Positions 37,965 to 48,625 of a stretch of DNA of 64,000 bases are shown one piece after another; positions within the stretch are counted from its first letter, which is position 1, and each line of letters begins with the position of its first letter. The stretch comes from Mugil cephalus. Its lineage: Eukaryota > Chordata > Actinopteri > Mugiliformes > Mugilidae. The stretch covers positions 11,234,501 to 11,298,500 of the forward strand of contig NC_061779.1 of the NCBI RefSeq assembly GCF_022458985.1. The letters are read 5' to 3'. The position numbers and the translations under genes are program-made. The notes below the pieces were generated by a model, which saw only the letters and a list, made by a program, of their open reading frames with translations, was not told the DNA's origin and ran no database searches.

Positions 37965-38684
37965 ACAACTGAAGTTGATCCAGTTTTTATGTTTTGTCAT
38001 AATGAGTAATGATCTAAAATTGCTTTGAGTAACCTACACTCAAATTAATCACTTTATTTGACCGTTTGATTTTATGGCCTGTTCTGTAGATTTGTAATTT
38101 AGTAGAATATTTTTTTTTCAAGTAGATTAACGCTCAAGTAGGTTAGTCAGGCTTTTATTGTAGTTAGCGAGTGCTGCTGCAAAAACATGACCTGATTTAT
38201 TTCTCTTATATGAAAAAAAATACCACGACAACTTTGATTGTAGTGTATTAACTTTATTACCCCAATGTAGCTTCAGATGTCAGACTTCTAGTTCATAAAA
38301 ATGCATTTCCAGAAAAACAAGATTTAGTGTTGTGTATTTATTTGAAGTAGAAGTTTCCTTGTTTAAAACACTAATTATAAAAATACCAAGTTGACATAAA
38401 AATAAAACAATTTTACCAAAGATGAATGGAAGTAAACCAAACTTTAAAAATAGTTAGTTCTATGTTTAAATTACTAAATGTGATCAGATATCATACAGAT
38501 TTAACATAAAAAGAATAAGCTGTGAGGTTAGACAATACTTTTAAATATGTCTATACCTTTAACATAAGTCAGAGCATTTAATTCTTACTGCAGCACACTT
38601 TAAGTCCTTTTGTTTTACATTATGTTACAAGCCATTTCCATTTCATACGACTGGACAGAGTCTTGTTTTTGAGCTCAATTGTGT
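37965..38684. other. tmem263-ZP copy A intergenic / ZP copy A 3' UTR
   Basis: AT-rich with no coding frame. It lies between convergent genes, so part is probably the ZP copy A 3' UTR. TTTATT at 38253-38258 is a possible minus-strand poly(A) signal. Confidence 0.4.
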
Positions 38685-40737
38685 TTACTCCTCAGGGGCA
38701 ACCATAATCACCGGTCCAGAAGAAACCACAACCCTTGATTTGTCCTTTTCTTGGAGAACATCTCTCTCTGCAGACACACAGACAAACACAGTCAAGTTTC
38801 AGATTGTTGTTTCTGAATTGTATAGATGCACGATATAAATTCATCTCTTACTTTTCCTGTAGCATCCTGGTTCACAGTTGTGGCCTGCGCACACAGCTGT
38901 GCTGCAGTGAACGCACATCTGAGGAAAGAAGCAAGTGTTGGTAAAGAAATACAACAGCATACGATGCAGCAGTGTAAAGTCAATTAATATACTGTGTATG
39001 TGTGTATATATTACATATTCTCTCAGGGGCTCCAATGAAGCAGGATCCACAAAGGTAAACATTTTGAAAAGGAAGCGTTTGAAGCGACCTGGGAGTTCGA
39101 CACCAGTGACAGGAATCAGAGCAGACAAGTAACGATCATCCCTGTATGGACATCTGGATAGAGAGAAAATAAAACATATTATTTTATATATTATACATTG
39201 TTTGTGTCAGTAGACAAATAAATAAAAAGTGAGAATGATTAACCACAAACGAGATGATGCAAACTGATATTTTTAGTTACCCGTCCACCAGTATGTCCCA
39301 CTGGGGCATGGCGTGAGGATTGGGGGTTGTTGTTGTCCAGCAGCGACCCAAAGTCAGGACAAGACTTGGATCTGTCATCTCAAGAAGCTCAATCTCCACA
39401 TACACAGGATCTCTCAGTGGTTTGGTCACAGGGAACTCTGCATCCGTATAGTAGGAGGTAAATGCCGCTTCCACTGCGAAAGCAGAGACACCAGTTATTT
39501 TGACAGCCAACATCATGAAATCATCCACAAACAGAGCGCTTTGGCCAAGTGGACCTGTACTTACCTTGATCGCAACCCTTCGTACCGCATACACCGTTGG
39601 CCAACCTCATTACTACTGCAATAGGTCCCAGAGCAGCGACTGGTAGAGGAGGATTATCTGATGGGGCGACTTCTATAACCAGACTTTCAACAGTGGTGCC
39701 AATGTATCTACACTGGAAAAGCACACTGAAAAAGAGAACTGGTATTATTGAGCTTGTTCACACCTTCATTCTGATAACATACAACTGATGATCACACAGG
39801 ATCGCCTACTCATAGTGGCTGTCTCTGGTAATGGGTCCATATGGTCCAACCAGCACTTCATATGAGGAAGTCATCCTGTTCTCATAGACTATAACACCAG
39901 GCTCCTCCTACAAAAAGACTGAATTTAGCATCTGGAATAATAATATTCAGAAAAAGTCACCTCATTTGTTGAAAAGAAAAGGAAATTAAGGCCTTACCGT
40001 GACAATGGAACCACAGGAAGAAACAGGAAACTGGTAGATGGCAAAGTCTGAATTGGAGTCAACATGTATACAGCCCTGACCTTGTCCCAAGAGTGTGATT
40101 GACTCCAGGTCAATGCTGGGTAGAGTCACATCTCTAGCTACTACAACAATGAACTGGGCGTCCTTGGTGCACTGGACTGTCACTGAAGGGACAAAACCAG
40201 GCAGTGGGTTAAAACACTGCACATGGTTGACCAACTGAACATACTTTTCCTCCGGTGTGAACATTCTTTTAGTTTTTGTGTTTGCAACTTGAAAGGTACA
40301 TGTGAATCAATTAATCTGAAGCAACCTGGGAAAAGTTCATTTTTTTGGGTGGGGTGGTGGGGGGGATAAAGAGAAAGACAGCAAAACCCCACCTGCTCGT
40401 CCAAGTGGCACTCTCTGCCGTCAAAGCAGCAGTCTATGGCCTCGCATTCGGCTGCAGAGATATCAGGGGCACCACATGGGACTCTCACATGTCTCGCCAC
40501 CTCACATTTCTGAACGGGAGGTTGATTTGGTACATTTGGCCTCTGGGGCTGAGGGATGCTTGGCGTCTTAGCATACTGAGGAGCATTTGGCGGTGAACGA
40601 GGTGGAGGAAGAGGTGGGGGCTGGTAGTGAGAAGCAGGCTTCTGCCACAGTGAACTCTGAGCCTCCACCTCTGTCCAAACTAAGCATCCTAACAGAGCGA
40701 CTGCCACCAAAGAGGTGGCACTCCGGCACTTTGCCAT
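38685..40737 (-). CDS. Choriogenin-H/ZP4-like egg-envelope protein, copy A (frameshifted at exon 1/2)
   Basis: Fish ZPB/ZP4-type proteins are secreted from liver or oocyte and polymerise into the egg coat. Exons in order: 40737-40393, 40182-39998, 39907-39810, 39725-39565, 39473-39281, 39153-39015, 38918-38852 and 38767-38685. Exon 1 carries a signal peptide (SLVAVALLGCLVWTEVEAQ), a short Pro-rich stretch and a trefoil/P-domain (CGAPDISAAECEAIDCCFDGRECH). Exons 2-7 form the ZP module (VTVQCTKDAQFIVVVARDVTLPS, VLFQCRY, GRCWTTTTPNPHAMPQWDILVDGCPY, FKRFLFKMFTFV, CSTAVC). The tail has a basic site (RKKRD) and hydrophobic patch VVVSSGPVIMVAP; there is no transmembrane anchor. Summed exon length is 1271, one base short of a multiple of three. 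Compared with copy B, one T is missing in TGCCACTTGGACGAGCAG, so normal splicing puts TGA at the junction. It could be a pseudogene or a homopolymer sequencing error. Confidence 0.85.
39001..40200. repeat. Near-identical duplicated segment, copy A (partner 45181-46380)
   Basis: Line-by-line comparison at a constant offset of 6180 bases gives six mismatches and no gaps in 1200 bases. The mismatches lie near 39264, 39477, 39866, 39988, 40021 and 40186, so exons and introns are about equally conserved. Similarity ends abruptly after ...GGGACAAAACCAG at 40200. Confidence 0.95.
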
Positions 40738-40796
40738 GGTTTCACAGCTGTGTGACCTGGACAGCCCCCAAGTGCACAGTTTCTGCCTCTGGTTAC

Positions 40797-40803
40797 ATTT
40801 ATA
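40797..40803 (-). promoter_or_regulatory. TATA box of ZP copy A
   Basis: The minus strand reads TATAAAT, 60 bp upstream of the copy A ATG. The same box has the same spacing in copy B. Further upstream both promoters keep a GGGTCAT element (41-kb side about 40984; 48-kb side about 48048), whose complement holds the estrogen-receptor half-site TGACC. Confidence 0.6.
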
Positions 40804-42043
40804 TGTTCCCACACTTGACGTTTCAAAAACCCCACCCTACTATTCACATAAAAGTTCCCCAAAAAAATAAATAATAAGTGTACAATAAGTATTACAAGGG
40901 GTACAAGGAATCACGTGTCTTATCAGATCAGGTCAGTGTGTTTGACGACAGTTTGACATTATTTATTGACAAATCCAGCTCTGGGTCATAAAAACCTTTT
41001 TTTAAAGGTCCCTGTAGCCTCAAGATTTATCTGTCACCAAATGTTTATTTTGCTAGCACACAATGATCTTATGTCTGAACCTGCAAATAGGTTTTCCATA
41101 ATATGCCCACACTAAGGTCTGTGTATATTTTTGTCCGGCTTTGCAACATGCTATGATCACATTCATGCTACTATCCTTTAAACACAATCACACAGGAGTT
41201 TGTTCCACCGACAGGTTCGAATTAAGACAAACATGCTGCAGTCAAAATATATCTGTACGTGTATAAGGACTTTTGTAAATATATACTTTGGTACAACTAA
41301 CCTGAGCTATGGAGGTAAAAGTCTAATATGTTGAAAAAAAAAAAATCTATTTGTTACTCAGGTTTGACATGAATGAAAAAATAATTACCACCTTGTCAGT
41401 TTAAACTTGGAAATGGCCCCAGTTTAGGACAAGGCTGGCAGGTTTGTAATAACAAATAACAAGCTTTAACAAAAAGAGGATTAAGAGTCTAATGGGAACA
41501 AAAAGGAGACACAGGTAAAGACTAACGAGGAGGAGAAGTAAAACAAGTCCATAACCAGAATATAACAACAAGACTGTATAAATCAATTTGTCCTCAAAAA
41601 TATATATAATATTTAAATAATAACACACAGTCACACAGGATAAAACATGTAACACTATGGTTACAAACCATAAAACGACCGTAAACCTGGCTAACTATAA
41701 AGCTAACTTTATAGTTAGCTAGGTGACTAAAGGTTTAACTTCAGCATGATGTCTTTCAGCCTGAAAGACTGGAGCATTTAGGTAAACTTAACTAAATCTA
41801 CATAAATATATTAAAGAGTGGGACTGTTTAGACAAAACAAGGCTCAGATCTGATAATCTAAGATAAATTATAATCCTTTCATTTATCCCACAGTGGCTTG
41901 GGGAAGTACTGAGGAGCCTTTAGTGGTGGAGGGGGCTGGGTCCATTAAACTAAACTTAAATGTCAGCGATGTAGGGCAACAAACTTATTTTTTTTTTTCC
42001 AATCAATTAATCATCCACTAAAAGTGTAACTGTGACAGACATT

Positions 42044-42455
42044 TACACCGATCAGTCACAACATTATGACCACCTTCCTAAGATTGTGTGTGTCTCCCTT
42101 TGCGTCCTATGGGAAGAGCGGAGGGGCCTCTGTGGATCATCCCACCGACACTTGATCAGTTTGAGTTCTAGTGAATTTGGACGTAGGTCAACACCTTGAG
42201 CCGTTTGTCATGTTTTTTTGAGTTGTTCCTAAACCGTTTTTTACGTGTGTGTGTCTGGCTGCACCCTTCTGGGATGAGTGTCATTGCTATGGGGTGGGGG
42301 AGCCAGGTCTAGGTGGGTGGTACGAGTCTTCCTAACATCCACATGAATGAATGCCCGGCTCAAAAGTTTACCAGCAGAACACTGTATTGTCAAAATAGGG
42401 ACAATGTTATTTCCTTCACCTGTCGGTGGTTTTAATGTTGTGGCCGAATGGTGTA
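42044..42455. mobile_element. MITE, 'GATCGGTGTA' family, copy 2
   Basis: Ends are TACACCGATCAGTCACAACA and ...TTTTAATGTTGTGGCCGAATGGTGTA, an inverted pair matching the element at 16840-17424. The interior has no intact transposase frame. Confidence 0.75.
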
Positions 42456-43036
42456 CGTCTTTTAGTTTAGAAGGACTATATGCGCAGAAACAATCTTAAA
42501 TCTTAAAGCAGCGCTGCCGTGCTAGCGATTAGCATCTGCTCTTGAATCTCTGTTGAGTTAATTTCTCAAAAAGAACTGATGAGGACTCAACCACGGCTCG
42601 CAAGATTAAAAAAATATATATATTGTGTCTCCCAAGCGTCTGCGTCTTTGTGTGATGAATTTCCTCCGTTTTGACACTTGCGTTAGGGGCAACGTATTCT
42701 ACGCAAATCCATGTATATTGGGCTTTTGTTCCACTGCACTGCTGCCTTACACAAGAAGCCACACAAACAGTTTGTGAACTTGGACCTAATGAACATTTCT
42801 GCAGGTCTGGTTGTATTTCCTCTTGTGAACACCGTAAACATTGCGCCTGGAGTTGTGTTTCCGACCTAGGGAGCTCCATACTACTCATTTGTGATCCCGG
42901 TCTCATCAACCTGCCCAGTCTTCATGGCCTCCAGTTATCCTCTCCAATCTGAATGCATCATTCTCCAGCCTGCCTATGATGCATCTTATATTCAGGCTGC
43001 ACTCTTATTTTTCTTTCTCTACCCGGCTGACCTCAA

Positions 43037-43310
43037 GCAGATGGGTCCCTCCATATTAGCTGGTTTGTGCTCAAGGTTTCTTCTTGTTAAAACTGAGTTT
43101 TTCACCTTCGTGCTTGGCCGGGTTTTGTTGTTCAACTCAATTTTTATTTAAATAGCGTCAATAACAATACAAATTGTCTCAAGATGCTTTACAAAAACCG
43201 TCCTGAAACCTCCAGGGCAAGCCTGAAGGCGAGGGTGGCAGGATAAACTCCCCTTTTAACAGGAAGAAACCTTGAGCGCAAACCAGCTCATATGGAGGGA
43301 ACCATCTGCC
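43037..43310. repeat. Head-to-head inverted repeat with about 65-bp arms
   Basis: Left arm 43037-43100 (GCAGATGGGTCCCTCCATA...GCTCAAGGTTTCTTC...) is the near-perfect reverse complement of right arm 43245-43310 (...GAAGAAACCTTGAGC...TATGGAGGGAACCATCTGC). About 144 bases separate them. The arm sequence is a common fish interspersed repeat (recollection). Confidence 0.75.
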
Positions 43311-44926
43311 GGAGGCCAGCAGGGTAGAAACAGAGAAGATGGAGAGAAAAGAAGAGCAGGAGAAACAAGATAAACAAACTTCTGTCATAGATACATACAT
43401 TGAGCCGAAGGAAAGGAGTATAAGAGGGATCATGAGCAGGTTGGAGGATTGTTCATCCAGGTAGGAGTGAAGACCAGGGCATATTAATGAGACCTCCACA
43501 GGTCTGATATACAGCGCTCCAGGCCATGACATAAATGTTACGTTAATGCGCCTTGAAACAATTTGTGATTTTATTGATGCTATATAAATAAAACTGAATT
43601 GAATCAAACTATTTTAAGTCATCTTATGACTTGGGAGCTTAAACAAAAACGTGGGCGTTCACGACGTAACGGGTATAAGACATGAAACCCCAGATTGGCT
43701 GGAAGACTCTGAAAGTTTGTAGAGCAAGCTAGAAACTAATCTAATGTATGCAAAGGCAAAATGAAAGCACAAGACAGTGGGAGTCTCAGCATTTCCTTCA
43801 AACATATTATAAAATTCTAAAGAAAACTACTTACAGCTACATCGCAATATAACTTATTATCAACTTCCACCGCTGTAGTTTCTCAAAACGTCACCAAACT
43901 ACTTGAGAACTTAGACCCTTAGAAATTACCCTTAGAACTAGGGTGTGAGTACCACAACATTCATATGGACTTTCCAAACACAACTATGTTTGCAGCATTA
44001 CCCACAGTACCTATTGTGACAAGTTGCCTGTATGGCATTGCCAGTCAGTGCAATGTTAGCTCTGTTTACCATCTCTGATTTTGCATGGGACTGTCTCCAC
44101 AGATGCAAAGTTGGCAATAGTAGTCTATTATCAGTGCACAGCCTTTCATGTCATTTCCTCATCTGGGGACTGATTGTGATTTAACAGACATTTATTGAAG
44201 TTAAAGTCTTTAAAATTGCCACTTTAATATAACGGAAATTGCATCCACAAAGGCATCATTGTTGTGTGTCAATAGCACATAGATGCTAATAATCTCAGCA
44301 ACTGCAATCTGTGTAATGTGCCCTTTCCAGGTTATGCTCCTAGACTGGAGCCTATCTCAGCTATCATTGGGTGAGAGTCGCTTGTCTAAACACAGCCGCC
44401 AGAACCTCCCAGCTGTCAAGCATCAGTGCTAACGACCACATTACTGTCGCGTCCAGAATAACATTGATTTGCAAGAGGTGACATAAATCCATGGTGTATA
44501 TATATAATGCTGTAGCTAGTTGAGGTATTGTGCTAAATTTAGTTACACTGAAACGTGTGTGTAATGTTGTTTGCCTTGTTAATAAAGTTAATAAAGTAAA
44601 TAAATACTGGCAACAGAAATACTTTAAATACAAAGCAGTCCACTGAACTATTACCACCGAACATTACCAGTTAAAATGGCAGTTTGCTCACATATGAATA
44701 ATATCATGAAACAGACACCCGTAAGCTTTCAATGTATTTATTCACAGCAATTTAATAATGACAGCGTTTTGCAAGTTGGGCTTTTACACCACCTAACTTT
44801 TCTTGAATGTATCTTGGGACTATTTGTACATTACCTTTTTTTTCTTTCATACAACTAACAACTTTACTATGTTAATATTCCAGATACTTTTCAAAATGTT
44901 TTCAGCCTTATTCTCGAGCTCAGTGT

Positions 44927-47824
44927 TTACTCCTCAGGGGCAACCATGATCACTGGTCCAGAAGAAACCACAACCTTCGGTTCGTGCTTTTTAAGGACCA
45001 CATCATGGATAGCGCTCTCTGCAGCTCTCTTACTTTTCCTGTAGCATGAGGGTTCACAGCTCTGGCCTAATGCACTAGCGCACACAGCTGTGCTGCAGTG
45101 AAGGTACACCTGAGGAAAGAAGCAAGTGTTTGTAAAGAAATACATGCAGCAATGTAAAGTCAATTAATATAGTGTGTATGTGTGTATATATTACATATTC
45201 TCTCAGGGGCTCCAATGAAGCAGGATCCACAAAGGTAAACATTTTGAAAAGGAAGCGTTTGAAGCGACCTGGGAGTTCGACACCAGTGACAGGAATCAGA
45301 GCAGACAAGTAACGATCATCCCTGTATGGACATCTGGATAGAGAGAAAATAAAACATATTATTTTATATATTATACATTGTTTGTGTCAGTAGACAAATA
45401 AATAAAAAGTGAGAATGATTAACCACAAACGAGATGATGCAAAGTGATATTTTTAGTTACCCGTCCACCAGTATGTCCCACTGGGGCATGGCGTGAGGAT
45501 TGGGGGTTGTTGTTGTCCAGCAGCGACCCAAAGTCAGGACAAGACTTGGATCTGTCATCTCAAGAAGCTCAATCTCCACATACACAGGATCTCTCAGTGG
45601 TTTGGTCACAGGGAACTCTGCATCCGTATAGTAGGAGGTAAATGCCGCTTCCACTGTGAAAGCAGAGACACCAGTTATTTTGACAGCCAACATCATGAAA
45701 TCATCCACAAACAGAGCGCTTTGGCCAAGTGGACCTGTACTTACCTTGATCGCAACCCTTCGTACCGCATACACCGTTGGCCAACCTCATTACTACTGCA
45801 ATAGGTCCCAGAGCAGCGACTGGTAGAGGAGGATTATCTGATGGGGCGACTTCTATAACCAGACTTTCAACAGTGGTGCCAATGTATCTACACTGGAAAA
45901 GCACACTGAAAAAGAGAACTGGTATTATTGAGCTTGTTCACACCTTCATTCTGATAACATACAACTGATGATCACACAGGATCGCCTACTCATAGTGGCT
46001 GTCTCTGGTAATGGGTCCATATGGTCCAACCAGCACTTCATATGACGAAGTCATCCTGTTCTCATAGACTATAACACCAGGCTCCTCCTACAAAAAGACT
46101 GAATTTAGCATCTGGAATAATAATATTCAGAAAAAGTCACCTCATTTGTTGAAAAGAAAAGGAAATTGAGGCCTTACCGTGACAATGGAACCACAGGAAG
46201 TAACAGGAAACTGGTAGATGGCAAAGTCTGAATTGGAGTCAACATGTATACAGCCCTGACCTTGTCCCAAGAGTGTGATTGACTCCAGGTCAATGCTGGG
46301 TAGAGTCACATCTCTAGCTACTACAACAATGAACTGGGCGTCCTTGGTGCACTGGACTGTCACTGCAGGGACAAAACCAGGTATCGATGGATTCAGTGTT
46401 TGTGGCAAAATGGCCACGCCAATCCAGGAATCAGTTAAAATTTTTGTATGTTTTTCCATTAAATTTTTGTTTAGTATCAGCATTATAATAACTGGCCAAT
46501 AGATTTCAGTTATGAAATTGGTGTACCAGTGAGTATTACCATAGGTTAATCGGTGATAAACAAATTTAAAGAATGATTTTAATAATTCCATTTGGTGAAG
46601 ACCACAAATTTAGGTGACTTTTTGGCTTTGTTAGTAAAATCTTTGCAGAATAAAGAGCAGGTCATGAAACTCACCTGTTCTTCCAAAGTAGCACTGCCGA
46701 CCATCAAAGCAACAGCTAATGGCTTCACATTCACCACCTGAAATACCAGGAGCTCCACATGGGACTCTAACGCTTGCGGTTACATCACAGGTGTCAGGAG
46801 AAGGGAGAATCGGGGGACTGGTCCGCTGTGGGGTCTGTTGTGCAGGAACCTGAGGAGTTTGAGCACTTTGAAATGATCGAGGCTTTTGTGGACGTGGAGG
46901 CTGGTACTGTGGCGTTTTAGGGTACGTTGGTGGAGGAGGTAGAGGCTCGTACTGTGGCGTCTTAGGGTACGATGGTGGTGGAGGAGGTGCTGGCTGGTAC
47001 TGTGGCGTCTTAGGGTACGATGGTGGTGGAGGAGGTGCTGGCTGGTACTGTGGCGTCTTAGGGTACGATGGTGGTGGAGGAGGTGCTGGCTGGTACTGTG
47101 GCGTCTTAGGGTACTGAGGACGTGGTGGTTGAGGAGGACGTGGAGGAGTCTGGTACTGTGGTGTCTTTTGTGGTGGAGGAGGGGGAGGCGGCTGGTACTG
47201 TGGTGTCTTTTGTGGTGGAGGCGGCTTGTACTGTGGTGTCTGTTGTGGTGGAGGCTGGTACTGTGGTACCTTTTGTGGTGGAGGAGGTGGAACAGGCTGG
47301 TACTGCGGTACCTTTTGTGGTGGAGGAGGTGGAGGAGGCTGGTACTGCGGTACCTTTTGTGGTGGAGGAGGTGGAAGAGGCTGGTACTGTGGTACCTTTT
47401 GTGGTGGAGGAGGTGGAGGAGGCTGAGGCTGGTACTGTGGTACCTTTTGTGGTGGAGGAGGCTGGTACTGTGGTGTCCTTTGTGGTGGAGGAGGAAGTTG
47501 AGGAGACACCTGGGGAACTCTTTGCGGAGGAGGCTGGTACTGAGGAACCTGAGCTGGAGGTGGACGTGGAGGAGCTTGAGTAGGCGGTCGGAGGAGCTTT
47601 GAGAGGCCGCAGGGCTGTTGCAGACCTGGTTAGAACCTGAGCTTGGTATGAGTGGTACGTAGTTGTAGGAGCTTGAAGAGGCAGGTACTAGGCAGGTTAC
47701 TGTTGACGCCGGCAGCGTGAGAACTTGTTAATGCTTGCTGATACTGAGCGTCTACACGAGTCCCAAATAAGCAGCCTAGCAGAGCTACTGCCACTAAAGA
47801 GGCGGTACTCCAGCACCGCACCAT
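44927..47824 (-). CDS. Choriogenin-H/ZP4-like egg-envelope protein, copy B (long Pro-rich array)
   Basis: Same family and order as copy A: signal peptide (SLVAVALLGCLFGTRVDAQ), Pro/Gln array, trefoil/P-domain (CGAPGISGGECEAISCCFDGRQCYFG), ZP module, hydrophobic tail VVVSSGPVIMVAPEE. Exons in order: 47824-46675, 46362-46178, 46087-45990, 45905-45745, 45653-45461, 45333-45195 and 45109-44927, together 703 codons including the stop. Exon 1 is 1150 bases and in phase with exon 2, so the copy A deletion is absent. Two oddities: copy A's last two exons are one continuous exon here because the intron is reduced to 15 in-frame bases (45019-45033), and the signal-peptide frame meets TAA at 47630-47632. 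Removing a candidate 75-bp intron, 47626-47700 (GTAACC...CCAG), would skip that stop and keep frame. Otherwise copy B is also interrupted. Gln/Pro repeats of this kind harden the fish chorion through transglutaminase cross-links. Confidence 0.85.
45019..45033 (-). other. Fifteen-base intron remnant read as coding in ZP copy B
   Basis: The minus strand reads AGGAAAA then GTAAGAGAGCTGCAG then AGAGC. In copy A the same flanks surround an 84-bp intron (38768-38851) that begins GTAAGAGA and ends CTGCAG. Here donor and acceptor words abut, 15 bases being too short for splicing, and translate in frame as SKRAA. Confidence 0.8.
45181..46380. repeat. Near-identical duplicated segment, copy B (partner 39001-40200)
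   Basis: This is the partner of 39001-40200, with the same six mismatches. One, at about 45657, changes an alanine to a threonine at the start of exon 5. Beyond 46380 the copies diverge at once. Confidence 0.95.
46870..47560 (-). repeat. Coding Pro/Gln tandem-repeat array in ZP copy B
   Basis: About 25 units of the type VPQYQPPPPPPPQK and, nearer the ZP module, TPQYQPAPPPPPSYPK, encoded by a minisatellite of 30-50-bp units. Three consecutive units at about 46960-47110 are almost identical at the DNA level. Unit borders vary, which suggests slippage or unequal exchange. Confidence 0.9.
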
Positions 47825-47883
47825 GGTTTCACTGAAGTTTGACCCGGACAGTCCCTCAGTGTAAAATCTCCGTGTGCTGCTTC

Positions 47884-47890
47884 ATTTATA
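47884..47890 (-). promoter_or_regulatory. TATA box of ZP copy B
   Basis: The minus strand reads TATAAAT, 60 bp upstream of the copy B ATG, at the same distance as in copy A. A T/A homopolymer (about 47898-47924) has grown directly upstream of it. Confidence 0.6.
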
Positions 47891-48625
47891 TGTTGAGAAA
47901 AAAAAAAAAAAAAAAAAAAAAAAACACAGAGCACAAATATCCACCAATCATCTGTCTCTTTGTCATTATTCTGTCTAAAAGATCAGATCACATCTGCTTG
48001 TTGGCTGACAGGGTGACATTATAGCCTTTATTTACAAGTCCAACTTTGGGTCATGAAATCCTTTCCAAAAGGTTTTTGTGCCCTCAGAATTGTCACTGGG
48101 TATTTATTTTGCAAGTACACAATGCATGGAACTTCTCAAATTTGGCCTCGCTGGACATTTGTTTAACCCTGGGCAATCACAGGTTTATATGAAAAGCCAC
48201 GCAACTTGACTAAAACATAAGGAATGTGAGGCAAAGCAAGAACAAAAACATGTTACCTGCTGTGGAACTATTTATCTAGTTTATACATAATAAAATAATA
48301 ATCGGCAGAGCTATTTATCTAATTACTTTGTTCAGTACAGATATGGCAAATTGTGCAAAATAAGACTTCCTTTGAGACAATAGCCAGAATAGGCAAATGG
48401 CATTACAATAATAATGAAAAGTAAAACGAGCAGATCTTATTATATTCCTCCAGTCTGTTGCTTAAGACATATCTGATTTTCTCTAGGTGGAGGGTATCTG
48501 TTAGTATCGTTGGTCAGAAGTGGTTAAAAGTTGGGAGTTCTTCTCCCTTCCTGTGCTGCAAAATCAATTTCTAGGTACAGAGAAGGCCATAAGACAGTAA
48601 GCAATATTGCACAGTTTCTGAGACA

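Larger units (their letters stand above)
40804..44926. other. Region between the two ZP genes
   Basis: No gene recognised. It contains a perfect 13-bp-arm hairpin at 41690-41719, a MITE at 42044-42455, an inverted-repeat element at 43037-43310 with fish-repeat sequence continuing to about 43600, and AT-rich unique sequence. TTTATT at 44737-44742 is a possible poly(A) signal for copy B. Confidence 0.55.

Noticed and set aside
39313-39624. Plus-strand frame repeated identically at 45493-45804
   Set aside because: Its exact repetition only reflects the duplicated ZP segment; the coding strand is minus.
47122-47602. Long plus-strand frames of Val/Glu- or Trp/Leu-rich repeats
   Set aside because: They are antisense readings of the ZP copy B proline-rich minisatellite, with periodic composition and no independent start or splice context.
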